The notes under the pieces are model-generated. The model searched no databases, was not told the DNA's origin, and worked only from the letters and a program-made list of their open reading frames with translations. The position numbers and the translations under genes are program-made. DNA of 64,000 nucleotides from Diogma glabrata. Taxonomy: Eukaryota; Arthropoda; Insecta; Diptera; Cylindrotomidae. Location: assembly GCA_963693315.1 (NCBI GenBank), contig OY856188.1, positions 219,241,789 to 219,305,788 on the forward strand, read 5' to 3'. Position 1 is the stretch's first letter; every line of letters starts with the position of its first letter. Positions 34,310 through 47,350 of the stretch are shown in pieces.

Positions 34310-35694
34310 AAGTGCTAGTTTTTGGTTACAAAGGGCAAATACAGTAGAGGGAAGAATTTAAGTAACTGTCGAACATATTCGATGGCCAATATTTTGGAAG
34401 ACTTCAAACCAACTCATCATGTTAATATATTAAATGTTCTTAAATTTTAGGTTTAAGCTTATAATATTTTTGAGTAGTATTTTCTTGATTTTGTTGCATC
34501 TTACTTAATGTAGTTTTTATTGTGTAAGTGAGTAATTGACTTAAATGATTTTTATTATGAATTCACGTTAACTAATTACATAGCATTATTTTTCTAAGAA
34601 TTAGAAATTGGTTATATAATATATTAACGTTCAAAAGCTCGACAATCCACACAAGCGCTAGGGAGGATTTGGAGGTAAGCCTATCTAAATTATTTATTTT
34701 AAATTATTAAAGTTAAATGCCATTGCAACTAATTTTGTTTAACTATATTCTGTTGTTGAAAGATACCGTAACAATTCTTTGGCTTAATGCTATATTTTTT
34801 TAAAAACATAAGTTTTCATTTGATAAATTTAATAAGTTAGTAAGAATTATTAAAACTGTTAGATTATTTTTTTTGTTTGTTTGTTGATAATATCGTCATT
34901 AAATACATATTGCTTTATTAAGTGGTTTAATAAAATATTTGCATATATGTACTTCTTTATTGAATTTATATAATGTCAATTTTGTTGTTTTGACTTGAAT
35001 TAATTTTTTTTTATAATAAATCTATTAGCGTGAAGTTAAATAAAGTTTCTATGATGTATATCTTACTTAATTTTTTTATTTTGTTTTGAAAATGATGAAA
35101 TGATTTAATCTAATTTATTAATTAATTACTCCACGGATGAAGTGATTCAAGCAATGGAAGTAGTTGAGGTTAGTGTTTCTACTGGTTTTCTCTTATTAAA
35201 TTTGATGTTCTCGCAGCACATATTTGGTTTTGTTGTTGTTAATAGGCTAGATATTCTCTTGGTCAAAAAGAACCGCCCAGCCACTTAAGATATCCGCTAC
35301 TTGATGTGCTCAACCAAGAGGGCCCGTTACAATTGCACATCTGAGACTTATTTATTTTACTTACCTAACAAATAAAAATTTCTTTCTCCATTCTTTTGCA
35401 TGTATATCAACACAATAAATTCAAATGTATTCAAATAAATTACAATCTATAGGACAACAGAAAATACACAAAAAAAACAAATGAATGATTCCCATGTTAA
35501 AAAATTTGTACTATTTAGAACTTGTACTAAAAAAGATATCTCGAAAAGAGAAGAGAACAAGAATACCAACTAGTGGTATGCAATTATTTAGTGAGAAATC
35601 AATATTCAAGATAAATAATAATTCCATTCCACTTCAATTTTTCTCACAGAACCAGAATCGAGGTACTGCAGACACATTTGCATATTACGCAATT
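34310..35694. other. AT-rich stretch with one GC-richer island
   Basis: Mostly AT-rich. The island at 35246-35344 is listed separately. A possible donor (GATTTGGAG followed by GTAAGC) stands near 34670, without a convincing coding frame upstream. Confidence 0.4.
35246..35344 (+). other. Candidate terminal exon, or transposase remnant
   Basis: A GC-richer island after a T-rich tract and TAATAG reads ARYSLGQKEPPSHLRYPLL and on to a TGA, 32 codons. Upstream, STDEVIQAMEVVE followed by a GTTAGT donor (ending 35168) is in compatible phase but has no AG acceptor of its own. A second frame over the same DNA reads RYLMCSTKRARYNCTSE, whose cysteines loosely recall a piggyBac-type C-terminus. I cannot choose between a host exon and an element relic. 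Confidence 0.25.
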
Positions 35695-36190
35695 TAAATT
35701 TTTATTCGCCTATGCATTAAAGTGTTACTGTGTTACTGTTATTTGCAGCCTTAAAGTTTCACTTTTTAAACATATATCATGTTGTCATAGTTACGTCCAA
35801 AACAGTACAAAATATTTTGATTTGTTTAAATTCTATAAAATAAAAACTTTTATCAAAGCAACCATTCAATTCAAAATTTCATAATCCAATTAAAACGTTT
35901 GTTATTTTTGTTGTCATAGTAATACGATTTGTTTGAAACAAAAAAACAAATATTTTGGCAAAGGTTACTTCCACATATTTTTATTTCAAAATTTATAAAA
36001 TATATAATTTTGATTTAGGTTTAATAATTTTTTTTAAATATTTTATATGCGCCAAATAAAAAACAGTATATGATGCACGGACGTAAGCCATTTTGGACTT
36101 CATGTGGGTGTTAACCGTGGCTAGCGCATCGATTCGCAAACTCTACATACGACCAAAAACCTTAGTTTTACGCCCTTCCATCGTAATGTA
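35695..36190. repeat. Composite repeat, copy A
   Basis: Matches 55727-56212 over its whole length. The first 360 bp are bounded by TTTTTATTCGCC and (weakly here) its complement; the last 125 bp are a hairpin starting TATGATGCACGGACGTAAG and centred on a GGCTAGCGC motif. No coding sequence. Confidence 0.75.
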
Positions 36191-39100
36191 CCTATTATTA
36201 TTAAGTAATCTCTCAAATGAAACTATTTTCGAAAATTTATATTTAGATGAATGAGTTTTTGAGGAGATCAAATCAATTTTAACTCAATTTTCAACCGAAT
36301 CGGTTGACACTACAATATTGATAGCTCACCTTTGAACCTCTTTGCCTGAGTGCGTTTTAATATTATAGTTGGAATTTTTGAAATATTTATAATTTGCTAT
36401 AATTAACACTAAACTAAGAATTAATTTTGACAAAGTTAATTGTTTTTCTTTCATAATTGGGTAACGGTGTTTAAAATATTTTAAGTTTAATACATGGATT
36501 CAGATAGTGGACTTTCATTTTTATGTTTCAAATAAACAGGTTCTCTGTAAACCAGCCATCCGTCCAATCCTTTCCCCCTTTTTACAATATAATTAAAAAT
36601 CTAACCCCTTTTTTCCAATATTAACTGACATCTTTCTCCAAAGATTCAAGATAATTGTTTTATAATTGCAAACTATAGTATTAATAAAGCCTAAACAAAA
36701 TTGCCCAAACATTTCGGAACTTTACGATAACCTTTATAAGATCCAATAGTCATCAAAATCGTTTTCAGGGTTTAAAGTTTCTGAAGATTCCAATAAACGA
36801 TTTCCGGCTCTTTCTATTTTGCACTTCCAAATTTATAATCAACACATCCATAACTTCTATTTCTTGGATTAAAATGTATCTTCCTTCTTCTTAACAAACC
36901 TCAGCTTGCATTTACAAAGATAAAAAAAAGGTCACGAAACCTAAACAAACATTTTTTTAAATCTTAATCCATACCAAGTAAAACATATTTTCGCAACATT
37001 CCTTTCATTTAAAATATATCAAAAGTCAAAACAACCTTTTGAAAAAAAATTTGACTAATATATTATTCAAATAATTTTTAATCTTCGCCATTTTTAAATT
37101 CCCAGAAATAAAATGATAAGTTATTTTCTTTTAATTATTATTTTGTTTTTTACATTAATTTATTTATAACTCAAAGTGAAAATTTTCTTTGGAAAATTAG
37201 ATCCGTTTTAACATCATCGTTTTTTTTATTATATTCTGTTGTATTCCTTTTTTACCCAAATACCAAACAAAAAAATATTTGAATTTTAGATCTTAAACAT
37301 AAATTTTGTTTAATTGTTTTTCCACGGGTAAATAAAGAACTAAAGGCAAAAAAACAACAACAAAAATTCTAAGATTTTCTAATTGAATTATGATTCAATT
37401 AATTTAATAGAGTTGGGTAAAAAGAAAAACATAAAACAATAAAAAAGAAGGGAAAAACAATAGAATTAGAGAAACTCATGAGATTTAAATAAACAAAAAA
37501 AAAAAAGGTAAAAAATATAATCAGGAAAATGAGAGGTAAAAGGAAATAACAAGTTTTTCGGCTATATTTCCCTAATTTATGAAAACATAATTATAATTTT
37601 GATTTATTATTATACGAAAATTTATTATCTATAAAGTTTGATTATGGTTTTCTTTATTAATTGATTTTGAAGCATAGCTTAAGGAAACTTTGTTAATTAT
37701 GCTGAATGTTTTTAAAAAATAGGAAATAGAAGATAAAATTTGTTTGGTTTTGTTCCATGTATGCAATTTCATTAAAAGAATGAATATGTATTTTTTTAAT
37801 TTTACAGAAAGCCACTATAATTCGATATTTGCCGAAATTTGGAGCAGGGTTGTTTTTAATGTACTAAGGGCAACAAAAACAAATCGAATATTTATATCAT
37901 AGACTAATCATGTCATACACTAAGATGATTGAAAATGAAAAAAGAGTCCTCTTAATTTTTTTACCAACATTTCCAACTTCAATACAGTAAATTTCCAAAA
38001 CCCTCAAAATAAAATGAAATTTAAAAGCAAGTCAAACACATCGGATTTATGAGGTAACATAAAAATATTCGTACCTCATGCAGTAATATTTTATTATCAT
38101 GTCTCTATTCGTTTAACAACGGCCAACATGTTATTTTCCTCATAAACTTTTTGCAAAAAAAATGAAATATATTATAATTTATTATTTATATGCTGTCTTT
38201 TTATATGTTAATTTATTTGTTTTTAAATTTAAAAATTACTTCATAACAAAACAAGTTTTTTTTCGAAAACAATTTTAATTTTGAACTATAAAAACTAAAA
38301 AAAATCGCAAAAAAAATTATAGAAAACTTTTATTACAGAGCTTTTTATATGAAATTTGTCACTATGCTTTTTCAACAGATTTTTTATTTATTATTTAAAA
38401 TATAGAAAAAAAACGAAGCTAATTGCATTTTGATACGAGAAAATAAATTGGAAAAGTAAAAAAAAAGTTTTAAATATAACGAAATTGAACGAAAATGTCA
38501 CATTAAAATTGTAGAAATATGAATACTTTGCAAAGAAAATGGAAATTTTTTCTTTGATATTAATTATTGTGGAAAGTATGTGTAAGTTTTCTATTTTTCA
38601 GCTTTTTTTGTTAAAAAAGTTTATGAAATAATTATTGTTTTACAATTTTTTTTTATGCAAGAATAATATGAATGCTTATGAGTTAATACACGAAAGTATA
38701 TCACGATTTTGTTTGTTGTTAATAAAAACAAAAAGTTTATAAACAAATCATAAAACATAAAAGGCAATATGAAAATTTATGTTTGCACAAACCTAGTAAT
38801 AGCTTTTTAGCTATCATAACCTTAGTTAGTATAAGGTCTTGTTGTGATTTTATTTTGAATTATTTATTTGAAGTCTAAAGTTTTTTAAAACTGCATATAG
38901 CTATGGAAAATCAAATCAAAACGTCGATAAAATAAGAAATTTTAACCCGACCATTTCCGATTTGTCTGAAACTTCGGTAATCGTTGGTATAGTAAAAAAC
39001 AATTAATGAATGTTTTTAACTTTGTTTTATTTTCTAATTGATTTTGACACAGGATGACCTTAAAATTTCTTAAGAAATTTAGTGATAATTAGAGATTAAA

Positions 39101-40871
39101 GTTAAATTGTGCTCGGACGGATTATTGAATTTGAGTCAATTTTTGAAAAGTTTGAAAAGTACTTAGGACAAAAAAATTTGTATGTAATATGATTTTTTTT
39201 TATTTAATTCTTCAAACATAGTTATTTCAAAATGTACCTTTTTTCCTTTTATTTTTTCTTCATTTTAAATATTTATTATTTACTCAAAACATGCAAAAAT
39301 TACAGACAAGAGTTATATTTTGTTTTTAAGAAAAAGGCATTTGAATATATTACTAGTTTGATTATTTTTGTACTTTGTGCCAATCACTAAAAGCAAGTTT
39401 ACTGATTCTATTTAACTTTTTTTGTTTTGTCATTTAATACGAGGATTTTTAAAAAAAAATTATGCTTTATAAAAACTTAAACTGATTATTTTTTGCGTAT
39501 TTTACATAAAATTCTTTAGTTTTATTTTAAAAAAATTTAATTTCCAAGGATCTCAAAAGTTCCTTAATTTTTGTTTATTTATTTGTTTTTCTAAAGGTTT
39601 AGTCTTTTACCCAAAACTTACTAAAATTACATGCAGACTTCTTGTTGCGTTGAAGACACAAACTAATTTGAATATTTACTAACAAAAAATATGCCAGTGG
39701 CAAGTTTTCCTGAAATTTGGCATATGGTGATGGTAAATTTTCTTATAAATTACAATAAAAAACTCATATAATTACCATATATTATAAATTAAATAAATAT
39801 TAAATATTTCAAGCAGTCTTCAAAAAATTACAAAAGTATAAACATTTTTAAATAATATATGCTGTTTTCGTATCACATCATGACCATTTCAAGCTCGAAC
39901 AATACTATTGTGAAGGTATAAAATATTATAAAACAACTAAAGTTTAAATTTTTAAATTATAAACATTGGGAAAATCGAGCACTTTCATATTTTTTGTTAG
40001 TGAATATTCAATTAGGGTTTCATCGTCAAGTCAACAAATCGCCTGTCTGTAATTTGAGTATTTTTTGACTCAAAGACTAAATATTTGAAAAACCTAAGAA
40101 TATAAAAAAGAAAAAAGGTATTTTTAGATTTCGGCATCCTTAAAAACTGAAAAATTTCATGTAAATACGCAACAAAATAATCGGTGTAATTTATTTTATT
40201 AAGTCTTATTTAATGCCTTCTAAACAAAATAAAAAGTTTAATAGAATCGGAAAAGCAGTTATAACACGTTTTCTTAACCACAATTTCAAATACCAAAATT
40301 AATTCTTAGACAACTGCGAAGCATTGGAGGAAAACACACAATTTGCAGCACATTTCAAAGCTTATTTTTATTTTACTATAAAAAAAATTACAAAAGTAAA
40401 AAATAACATTACAATTTGCTTATTTTCTTCTCGACTGTTCCACTCAAACGTCACTATCAGATGGCCTTTTGCATTTCCGTTGTGTCACCCTGTACGTGCC
40501 AGCTATTTGTTTTAAAATCCGGATTGTATGTCGTCCAGGGCTTTACGTGGCGTATTCGGGGCTCAACTTACAGCCAATCACACCAAAAAAATTTAAGAAT
40601 CTAAAAAGTATGATTATGCACCTGAAAATAAACTAATGGTAGATATACCTAACACCCAACACAAAACAATATACGATTTACAAAATAAACTTAAATTAAC
40701 ACTTCAACTTTTCAGTTCTTACACAAAACCATTTTTCACCAAACAAACATATCACAAACACAAACTATTTTACCCTTCACTCTTTTTTTCATTTATTTCC
40801 TTTACTCCGACGACTTGTTCGACCGAACAACTCAAACGTAACTAGCTTTTACCTCCCCTTCAACTCACGTC
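36191..40871. other. 4.7-kb AT-rich stretch
   Basis: Long AT-rich, homopolymer-rich sequence. I see no coding frame above background. One small hairpin is present near 38050 (ATGAGGTA pairing with TACCTCAT). It could be intergenic or an intron of a gene whose exons lie elsewhere. Confidence 0.5.
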
Positions 40872-41639
40872 AATGGGGTCTATTCAGTAAAAATCTTCTA
40901 TCGAAAATTTCTGCTATTTTTTTATTTTTTGTATGAAATTTTATAAACGTCAAAATAGAAGAAAAAAATAGAAGAATTGGTATTCAATCGCAATATTTTT
41001 CTTCTCAAAGTCTTCTATTCCTAGAAGATTTAGATATTTTATAGAAATAATTAAAAAGATGCTTTTATGGTTAGAAGAAATATGTTTTTGGGATATTCTT
41101 TTGAAATGTACAATTATTTATCGATTTTTTTGATTTTTTTTTTAAATCTGAAAATTTGGTATGTTATTGTTGTTGACGAATTAAAAAAAACCTAATTAAG
41201 GATTTTTTATTTTATAGCTTTGAAATTGAGTTATACGGGGAAGAATTTATGATAATTTTTTATGGTTTTCCGTTATGGTATCGATGTTTTCTAATAAATC
41301 TCACAATTTTTCATTGAATTGATATTCATTTTTGCAAGTGAGTTTAGAAATAGTTATACTATCGAAAAATACTACAAAATACTAATTTATCTCATATATC
41401 CGCTATGTTGAAATTCTTTTACTGAAAAAGCTTATATCTCAAAATAGCACTTTTTCACAAGTTTTACATATACAATACACAGGGCTATTATATTCTGAAG
41501 AAAAAGTTTCAGGATCCCAAACAGATTTTTTGAATATTATTATATAGGAGTATAGGACTATTCTTTTGAAAATGTACATGTTTTATTGATTTTTTGTAAC
41601 TATTTGTTTTTAACAAATAATCATTATCTGGTACAATTT

Positions 41640-43040
41640 AAAGTAATTGAGCTTTTAGGTGGTTCAGTTCGTAATTGGATTTCTACACAGTTAGATTTAC
41701 AAATTCCAAATTAATTTAAAGCTAATCCTCGTGTTATTTGAGATTATAAAGTTACGTATTGGGAGGGTCTTAGAGGTATTTTTGAGTGGCTTCCTTTGAA
41801 ACGTAATTGTCTTACCGTCCATGACCCTAACCTAGCTGCGTTATATTTTTCGGAGGCTATTTTTGAGAGCATGCGGAGATTTATTCTTAATAATTTGGCC
41901 GTTCCTAAGGCTGATCTGTGGTTTTCAAATAAATGCAAAAAGGTGATTAAAATTACGAAAAAGGCATTTCAAAAGTTTAATCTAAACAAAACCAATGAAA
42001 ACTTTAGACAATACCGAACTAAAAGAAATATATGCAGGAAACTAATAGATGCAGAACAAAATCTCTTTAATAGGAAAAAAGCTGTCAAATTTGCTGAGTA
42101 CGCTACTGGCTCACGTAATTTCTTTAAAGAGGTTAAGGCTGTTCTCTACCTCCTCTTATTAATAGAGATATACCGGCCATTGACCCAAAAGAAAAAGCCA
42201 AACTGCTGGGTAGTTATTTATCTAAAAATGATACCAATTTCATTGCGAAGCTCGGTTCATAGAGTTCTATTCTTAATGGGATGTATAGTTTTTCGTGGAA
42301 AATGGCAAGCGTACAACCAGTTCCTAAAAAAGGTAGTAAAACTGATCCTATAAAATACAGACCCGTTTCAATTTTATCGGTTGTTTCTAAAATTTTTGAG
42401 AAATACATTAGTTTTAATCTAATGGGTTTCTTAGAGTCCTCAAAACTACTCAATGAAAGACAATGCGGCTTTCGAAAAGGAAAAGCGACGGGAGAATCAC
42501 TTTCCTTTGACACTTATGTGTGGAACAAATCACTTGAAAATAATAATGAAACTTTCGGTGTTGCCCTTGATATACCCAAAGCATTTGACAAAGTTTGGCA
42601 CAGCAATCTTATTTGCAAATTAAGATGTTATGGTTTACAAAGGATACAAAGTTACTTGGATACAAAGCTTTATTTCCGAGCGGAAATTTCGGGTCAACGC
42701 TGATGGTATCTCTTCGGATATATTCTCAACTAATGCAGTAGTTCCTCAGGGTTCTACTTTGTCCCCAACTCTCTTTCTTATTTATGTTTGGTTTGTTTGT
42801 TGCTTTTTAGCGTGACTTTTTCAACAGAATCTCTCATCTCTGGAATGCCTTACCTTCATGGACTTTCCCCGATAGCTTTAATCCACAAAAATTAGCGTTC
42901 ATAAGTTACATAAAGAAACCTATACTTTATTTAAACAAAATCCTAATCCCTAGTTGGCATGGCTTCTTCGGATATTCAGAGACGCTAATTTATAATTCTA
43001 TTATAATTAACATGTTTAGTGTTAGCCTTATTTTATTTTA
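41640..43040 (+). pseudogene. Non-LTR-type reverse transcriptase, left arm copy
   Basis: Broken into several frames. Landmarks in order are VPKADLWFSNKCKKVIKI and FNRKKAVKFAEYA (linker), WKMASVQPVPKKGSKTDPIK then YRPVSILSVVSKIFEK (fingers), ERQCGFRKGKATGESLSF, motif A VALDIPKAFDKVWH, and the motif B region PQGSTLSPTLFLIYV. Straight after that the text jumps to a C-terminal phrase (around FNRISHLWNALP), so motif C (the active-site DD box) and most of the thumb and C-terminal domain are deleted here. The wording is typical of the insect Jockey/BS-like enzymes. No endonuclease domain is visible upstream. Confidence 0.8.
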
Positions 43041-44729
43041 AAAAAAAACTTAAGGTGTTCCGCTAAAGTTAGTCAAGGAACAAAAGTGGCAAAGCGATAA
43101 TGTGTGTTTTACCCTGGGGTTGAGTGCCACTACTTCTCGGGGGTAGATTTTTCTTACTCAAAATAACCCCGAAAGTAAAAGTGCTCCATAGGATTTTCGA
43201 TATCGATATTTTTCGAGTTATTCGCGATTGAAATCATACATGTTCGCATATATGTAACTCCAAAACTTAGCGTTCTATCAGTAAAATTGTAATGAACCAA
43301 TAATGATAAATAAATATACATATATTGGTTTTATATAAGTGTTGTAAGTTTACAACGGAAAAGCGTTATTAAGCGTTTTATACTAATTGACGAAATTAAA
43401 AAAACCTTAATCCTTTTTTATTTCTGAAATGGAGTTATGAACTATTGGTCCTTTTTTAAGGTTATTCCGTATGAAGTCGGTGTTTTGCTAGAACCTCTCA
43501 CAAATTCCATTGAGTCGTTATAAATGTTTACAAGTGAGAGGAGAAATAGTTGTATCGAAAAGTGCTATTTGAAAATTTATAATTTTTTGGATTTCTGATG
43601 GCTACCTTTTACTAAAAAACGCTCATAAATCAAAATATTAGTTTTATTTTGTAATCTTTTTAACAAGTCTTATAAAACATGCAGCTACCAAAAAATTTTG
43701 AAGAGAAAATTTAAGGATCCATATATAGATTTTGTGAATATTTAAAAATATGTAAACATATATGAAGCACTCTTTAAAAATTCGGTAAAATCAATTCATA
43801 TATGTTTCTTTAAGTTTTTTTCGAATTTAAAAGTTGCATGTATTATCTGTAAAATTTGTGAAAAAAATTATAAAATAAAAGTGCTATATTGAGATATGAG
43901 CTTTTGGGTAAAAGAGTTCAAGCGCACCACCGCGCGCTCTGTGGCGAAAATCGAATAAATTATCAAATGTTCAACTGGCGTTTTTTGATAAAAAACTAGT
44001 TACTCACTTGTAAAAATGTATTTTAATGCAATCAAATTTCTGAGAGTTATTGGTAAAACACCACACCGAAAAACCTTAAACCATGACATAACTGGGAAAT
44101 TTCAGAACTCAAGTCTGTAAAATTGGTGAAAAAAGTGATATTTTGAGATATGAGCTTTTCAGTAAAAAAAGGGTTTCAGCGCATAACACAGCGGACATGA
44201 AATAAATTAGTAGTTTGAAACAAGCGTTTTTGAATATACATAACTATTTCTACACTCACTTGAAAAAATGTATATCAATTCAATGAAATTTGTGAGAGTT
44301 ATTATCAAAACACCGACGTCATACCCAAAGCGCAAAAAAACTGACCAAAATTCATAACTACATTTCAGAGCAAATAAAATAAAAAATACTGAATTCAGTT
44401 TCTCCTTTTCTTAAAAATAATATCAATCCCAAATTTCAGATTTTTAAAAAATAGTCGGAAAAATAGATGTACATCTTGTAAACTCTGAAACTACAATTTA
44501 TATCCTCTAATTCCTGAATTTTGTTTAACTTCTGCTATTTAATATATACTGAGTATTTGCTATTTTCTGTTTAGTAATTACTTGTCACTTTGTCAGTACT
44601 ACTCCGTACATCCAAACTTTGCTTTCTGGATTCAAATCAAAACATGACCTTTCATTATTTTCAAAACCATAATACAATGAAAAATACAAAATTTCATTTT
44701 AAGAAATATGTATACGTACCTATATTATA

Positions 44730-45286
44730 GTCCCTGGGCCAACGTCGACTTTATGTGATGATTACCACATATTTTATGCTTCGTGAAGCGCCTGTCCTTG
44801 ACGAGCCCGAAAACTTTTATTCTGCGATTTTTCTCAAATCCGAAGCTTTTTCGTTCGGCTAGTTCCAAAAAGGCTGATTGCCAGCAATCTTGTAAATTTT
44901 TTGTTTTTTTCACTATGGGGGTTGGAAATTTGATTTAGAACACGAGTGTAACTTTGTGCGACAAACATTTGTCTGCTATCTAGTCCGACAACCTAAACAT
45001 ACCAAAATGTCAGTTGTCGGACTCGACAATAGCAGACACATTTTGGTCGGATAAGCCTACTCTCGTGTTCTAAAACAAATTAACAATCCCCACAGTTAAA
45101 AAAAAATGTGGTAGAAAATTTACAAGATCGCGGGCAATCGGCCTTTTTCGGAGCTCTCCGAACGAAAAAGCGGCCGATTTGAGGAAAATCGCAGAACAAA
45201 AATGTTCGGGCTCGTCAAGGACAGGCGCCTCATGAAGTATAAAATATGTGGTAATCATCACATTATATCGGCGTGGGCCCAGGGAC
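44730..45286. mobile_element. MITE, 557 bp, copy 2 (left arm)
   Basis: Flanked by TA at 44728-44729 and 45287-45288, with termini GTCCCTGGGCCAACGTCGAC and, in complement, GTCCCTGGGCCCACGCCGAT. Same length as copy 1. It is fully self-complementary with a central TTGTCGGACTCGACAATAGC-like stem. It lies at the position mirrored by copy 3. Confidence 0.85.
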
Positions 45287-45847
45287 TAATAAAATTATAT
45301 TAATAGTTTTACAGTTTTCATTAAAAAATTAAAAATATTGGTTGCAAATTACATAAATTTTAAACAACAATTTTGCCAAGAAATTTAAAAACATAAAACT
45401 TGCCGTTGCTTATATTTTGTAGTTCCTGCTCAATTTTCTATTGTTTTGATATTGAAAACATTTAAAAAAAATACTGATGTCATAACCTGTAAATTATTGT
45501 TTTCTTTAAAACAAAATTTAATATAAAAAACATATAAATACTTTAATTTGCACACGAAATATAATATATTTACTAACATGTTTTGTAATTTATCAACTTA
45601 ATTTTTAATTAAAAAATAACTAAAAATTAAATATGTAAAACTAATTTAATTTCCAACAAAACTTATTGTCAAAACTGAGATTAAATAGAAGATTTTGTGT
45701 TCGAAAACCTAAATTGATAATAAAATAGCAGAAAATTTCCCCTCTGCAAATTGAATACCAATTTCGAACAGTCTTCTATTTTTCAATTCTGCTATTTATT
45801 TTTGGGTTGAAGAATAGAAGATAGAAGATTTTTATTGAATAGGGCCC

Positions 45848-45942
45848 ATTAACTGTCCTCGTTGAGATTATTACAAAAAACATTTTTGACAAAACACGAT
45901 TTATTGCTACCTACCGACGATATTTTGTTTTATTCATTTAAT
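45848..45942. other. Palindrome spacer (loop)
   Basis: About 95 bp of non-palindromic sequence between the arms, flanked on each side by ATTAA/TTAAT. It contains no terminal repeats. It may be original host sequence between two inverted elements, or the turn of a foldback. Confidence 0.75.
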
Positions 45943-46507
45943 GGGCCCTATTCAATAAAAATCTTCTATCTTCTATTCTTCAACCCAAAAATAAATAGCA
46001 GAATTGAAAAATAGAAGACTGTTCGAAATTGGTATTCAATTTGCGGAGGGGAAATTTTCTGCTATTTTATTATCATTTGAATGTTTTCGAACACAAAATC
46101 TTCTATCTTAATCTCAGTTTTGACAGTAAGTTTTGTTGGAAATTAAATTAGTTTTACATATTTAATTTTTAGCTATTTTTTAATTAAAAATTAAGTTGAT
46201 AAATTACAAAACATGTTAGTAAATATATTATATTTCGTGTGCAAATTCAAGTATTTATATGTTTTTTTATATTAAATTTTGTTTTAAAGAAAACAATAAT
46301 TTACAGGTTATGACATCAGTATTTTGTTTTAAACGTTTTCAATATCAAAACAATAGAAAATTGAGCAGGGACTACAAAATGTAAGAAACGGCAAGTTTTA
46401 TGTTTTTAAATTTCTTGGCTAAATTGTTGTTTAAAATTTATGTAACTTGTAACCAATGTTTTTAATTTTTGAATGAAAAATGTAAAATTTTTAATATAAT
46501 TTTATTA

Positions 46508-47040
46508 GTCCCTGGGCCCACGCCGATATCATGTGATGATTACTACATATTTTATACTTCGTGAGGCACCTGTACTTGACGAGCCCGAACATTTTTGTTC
46601 TGGGATTTTCCTCAAATCGGCCGCTTTTTCGTTCGGCAAGCTCTGAAAAATGCTGATTGCCCGCGATCTTGTAAATTTGCTACCACATTTTTTTTAAACT
46701 GTGGGGATTGTAAATTTGTTTTAGAATACGAGAGTAAGCTTGTCCGACCAAAATGTGTTTGCTATTGTCGAGTCCGACAACTGACGTTTTGGTGTTTGGG
46801 TTGTCGGACTAGATAATACAGACAAATGTTTGTCGGACAAGTTACACTCGTGTTCTAAATCAAATTTCCAACCCCCATAATTTACAAGATTGCTGGCAAT
46901 CGGCCTTTTTGGAACTTGTGGAAAAAGCTTCCGATTTGAGGAAAATCGCAGAACAAAAGTTTTTGGGCTCGTCAAGAACAGGCGCTTCACGAAGTATAAA
47001 ATATGTGGTAATCATTACATAAAATCGACGTTGGCCCTTG
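46508..47040. mobile_element. MITE, 533 bp, copy 3 (right arm)
   Basis: The mirror partner of copy 2. The left terminus GTCCCTGGGCCCACGCCGAT is intact after TA. The right terminus lost its last few bases plus about 40 bp of flank (GGCCCTTG then TATTTTTC), so this end was eroded after the palindrome formed. Confidence 0.8.
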
Positions 47041-47350
47041 TATTTTTCATTGTATTATGGTTTTGAAAATAATGAAAAGTCATGTTTTGATTTGAATCCA
47101 GAAAGCAAAGTTTGGATATACGGAGTAGTACTGACAAAGTGACAAGTAATTACTAAACAGAATATAGCAAATACTCAGTAGTATATATTAAATAGCAGAA
47201 ATTAAACAAAATTCAGGAATTAGAGGATATAAATTGTATTTTTAGAGGGTGTACACCGTACAAGATGTACATCGTTTTTTTCGACTATTTTTTAAAAATC
47301 TGAAATTTGGGATTGATATTAGTTTTAAAAACAGGAAAAACTGAATTCAG

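Larger units (their letters stand above)
40875..45847 (+). mobile_element. Left arm: TIR-bounded unit carrying a reverse transcriptase
   Basis: A unit of 4,973 bp that starts GGGGTCTATTCAGTAAAAAT and ends with the complement of GGGCCCTATTCAATAAAAAT, so its two termini are themselves inverted repeats. Within: subterminal AGAAGA-rich sequence, module copy 1 (about 41220-41530), RT pseudogene (41640-43040), module 2 (about 43420-43700) and inverted modules 3 and 4 (about 43845-44095 and 44090-44370), then the MITE and a unique segment. The GGGCCC end recalls PIF/Harbinger termini, but no transposase is present, and flanking bases do not give a clear target duplication for the arm alone. Confidence 0.7.
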
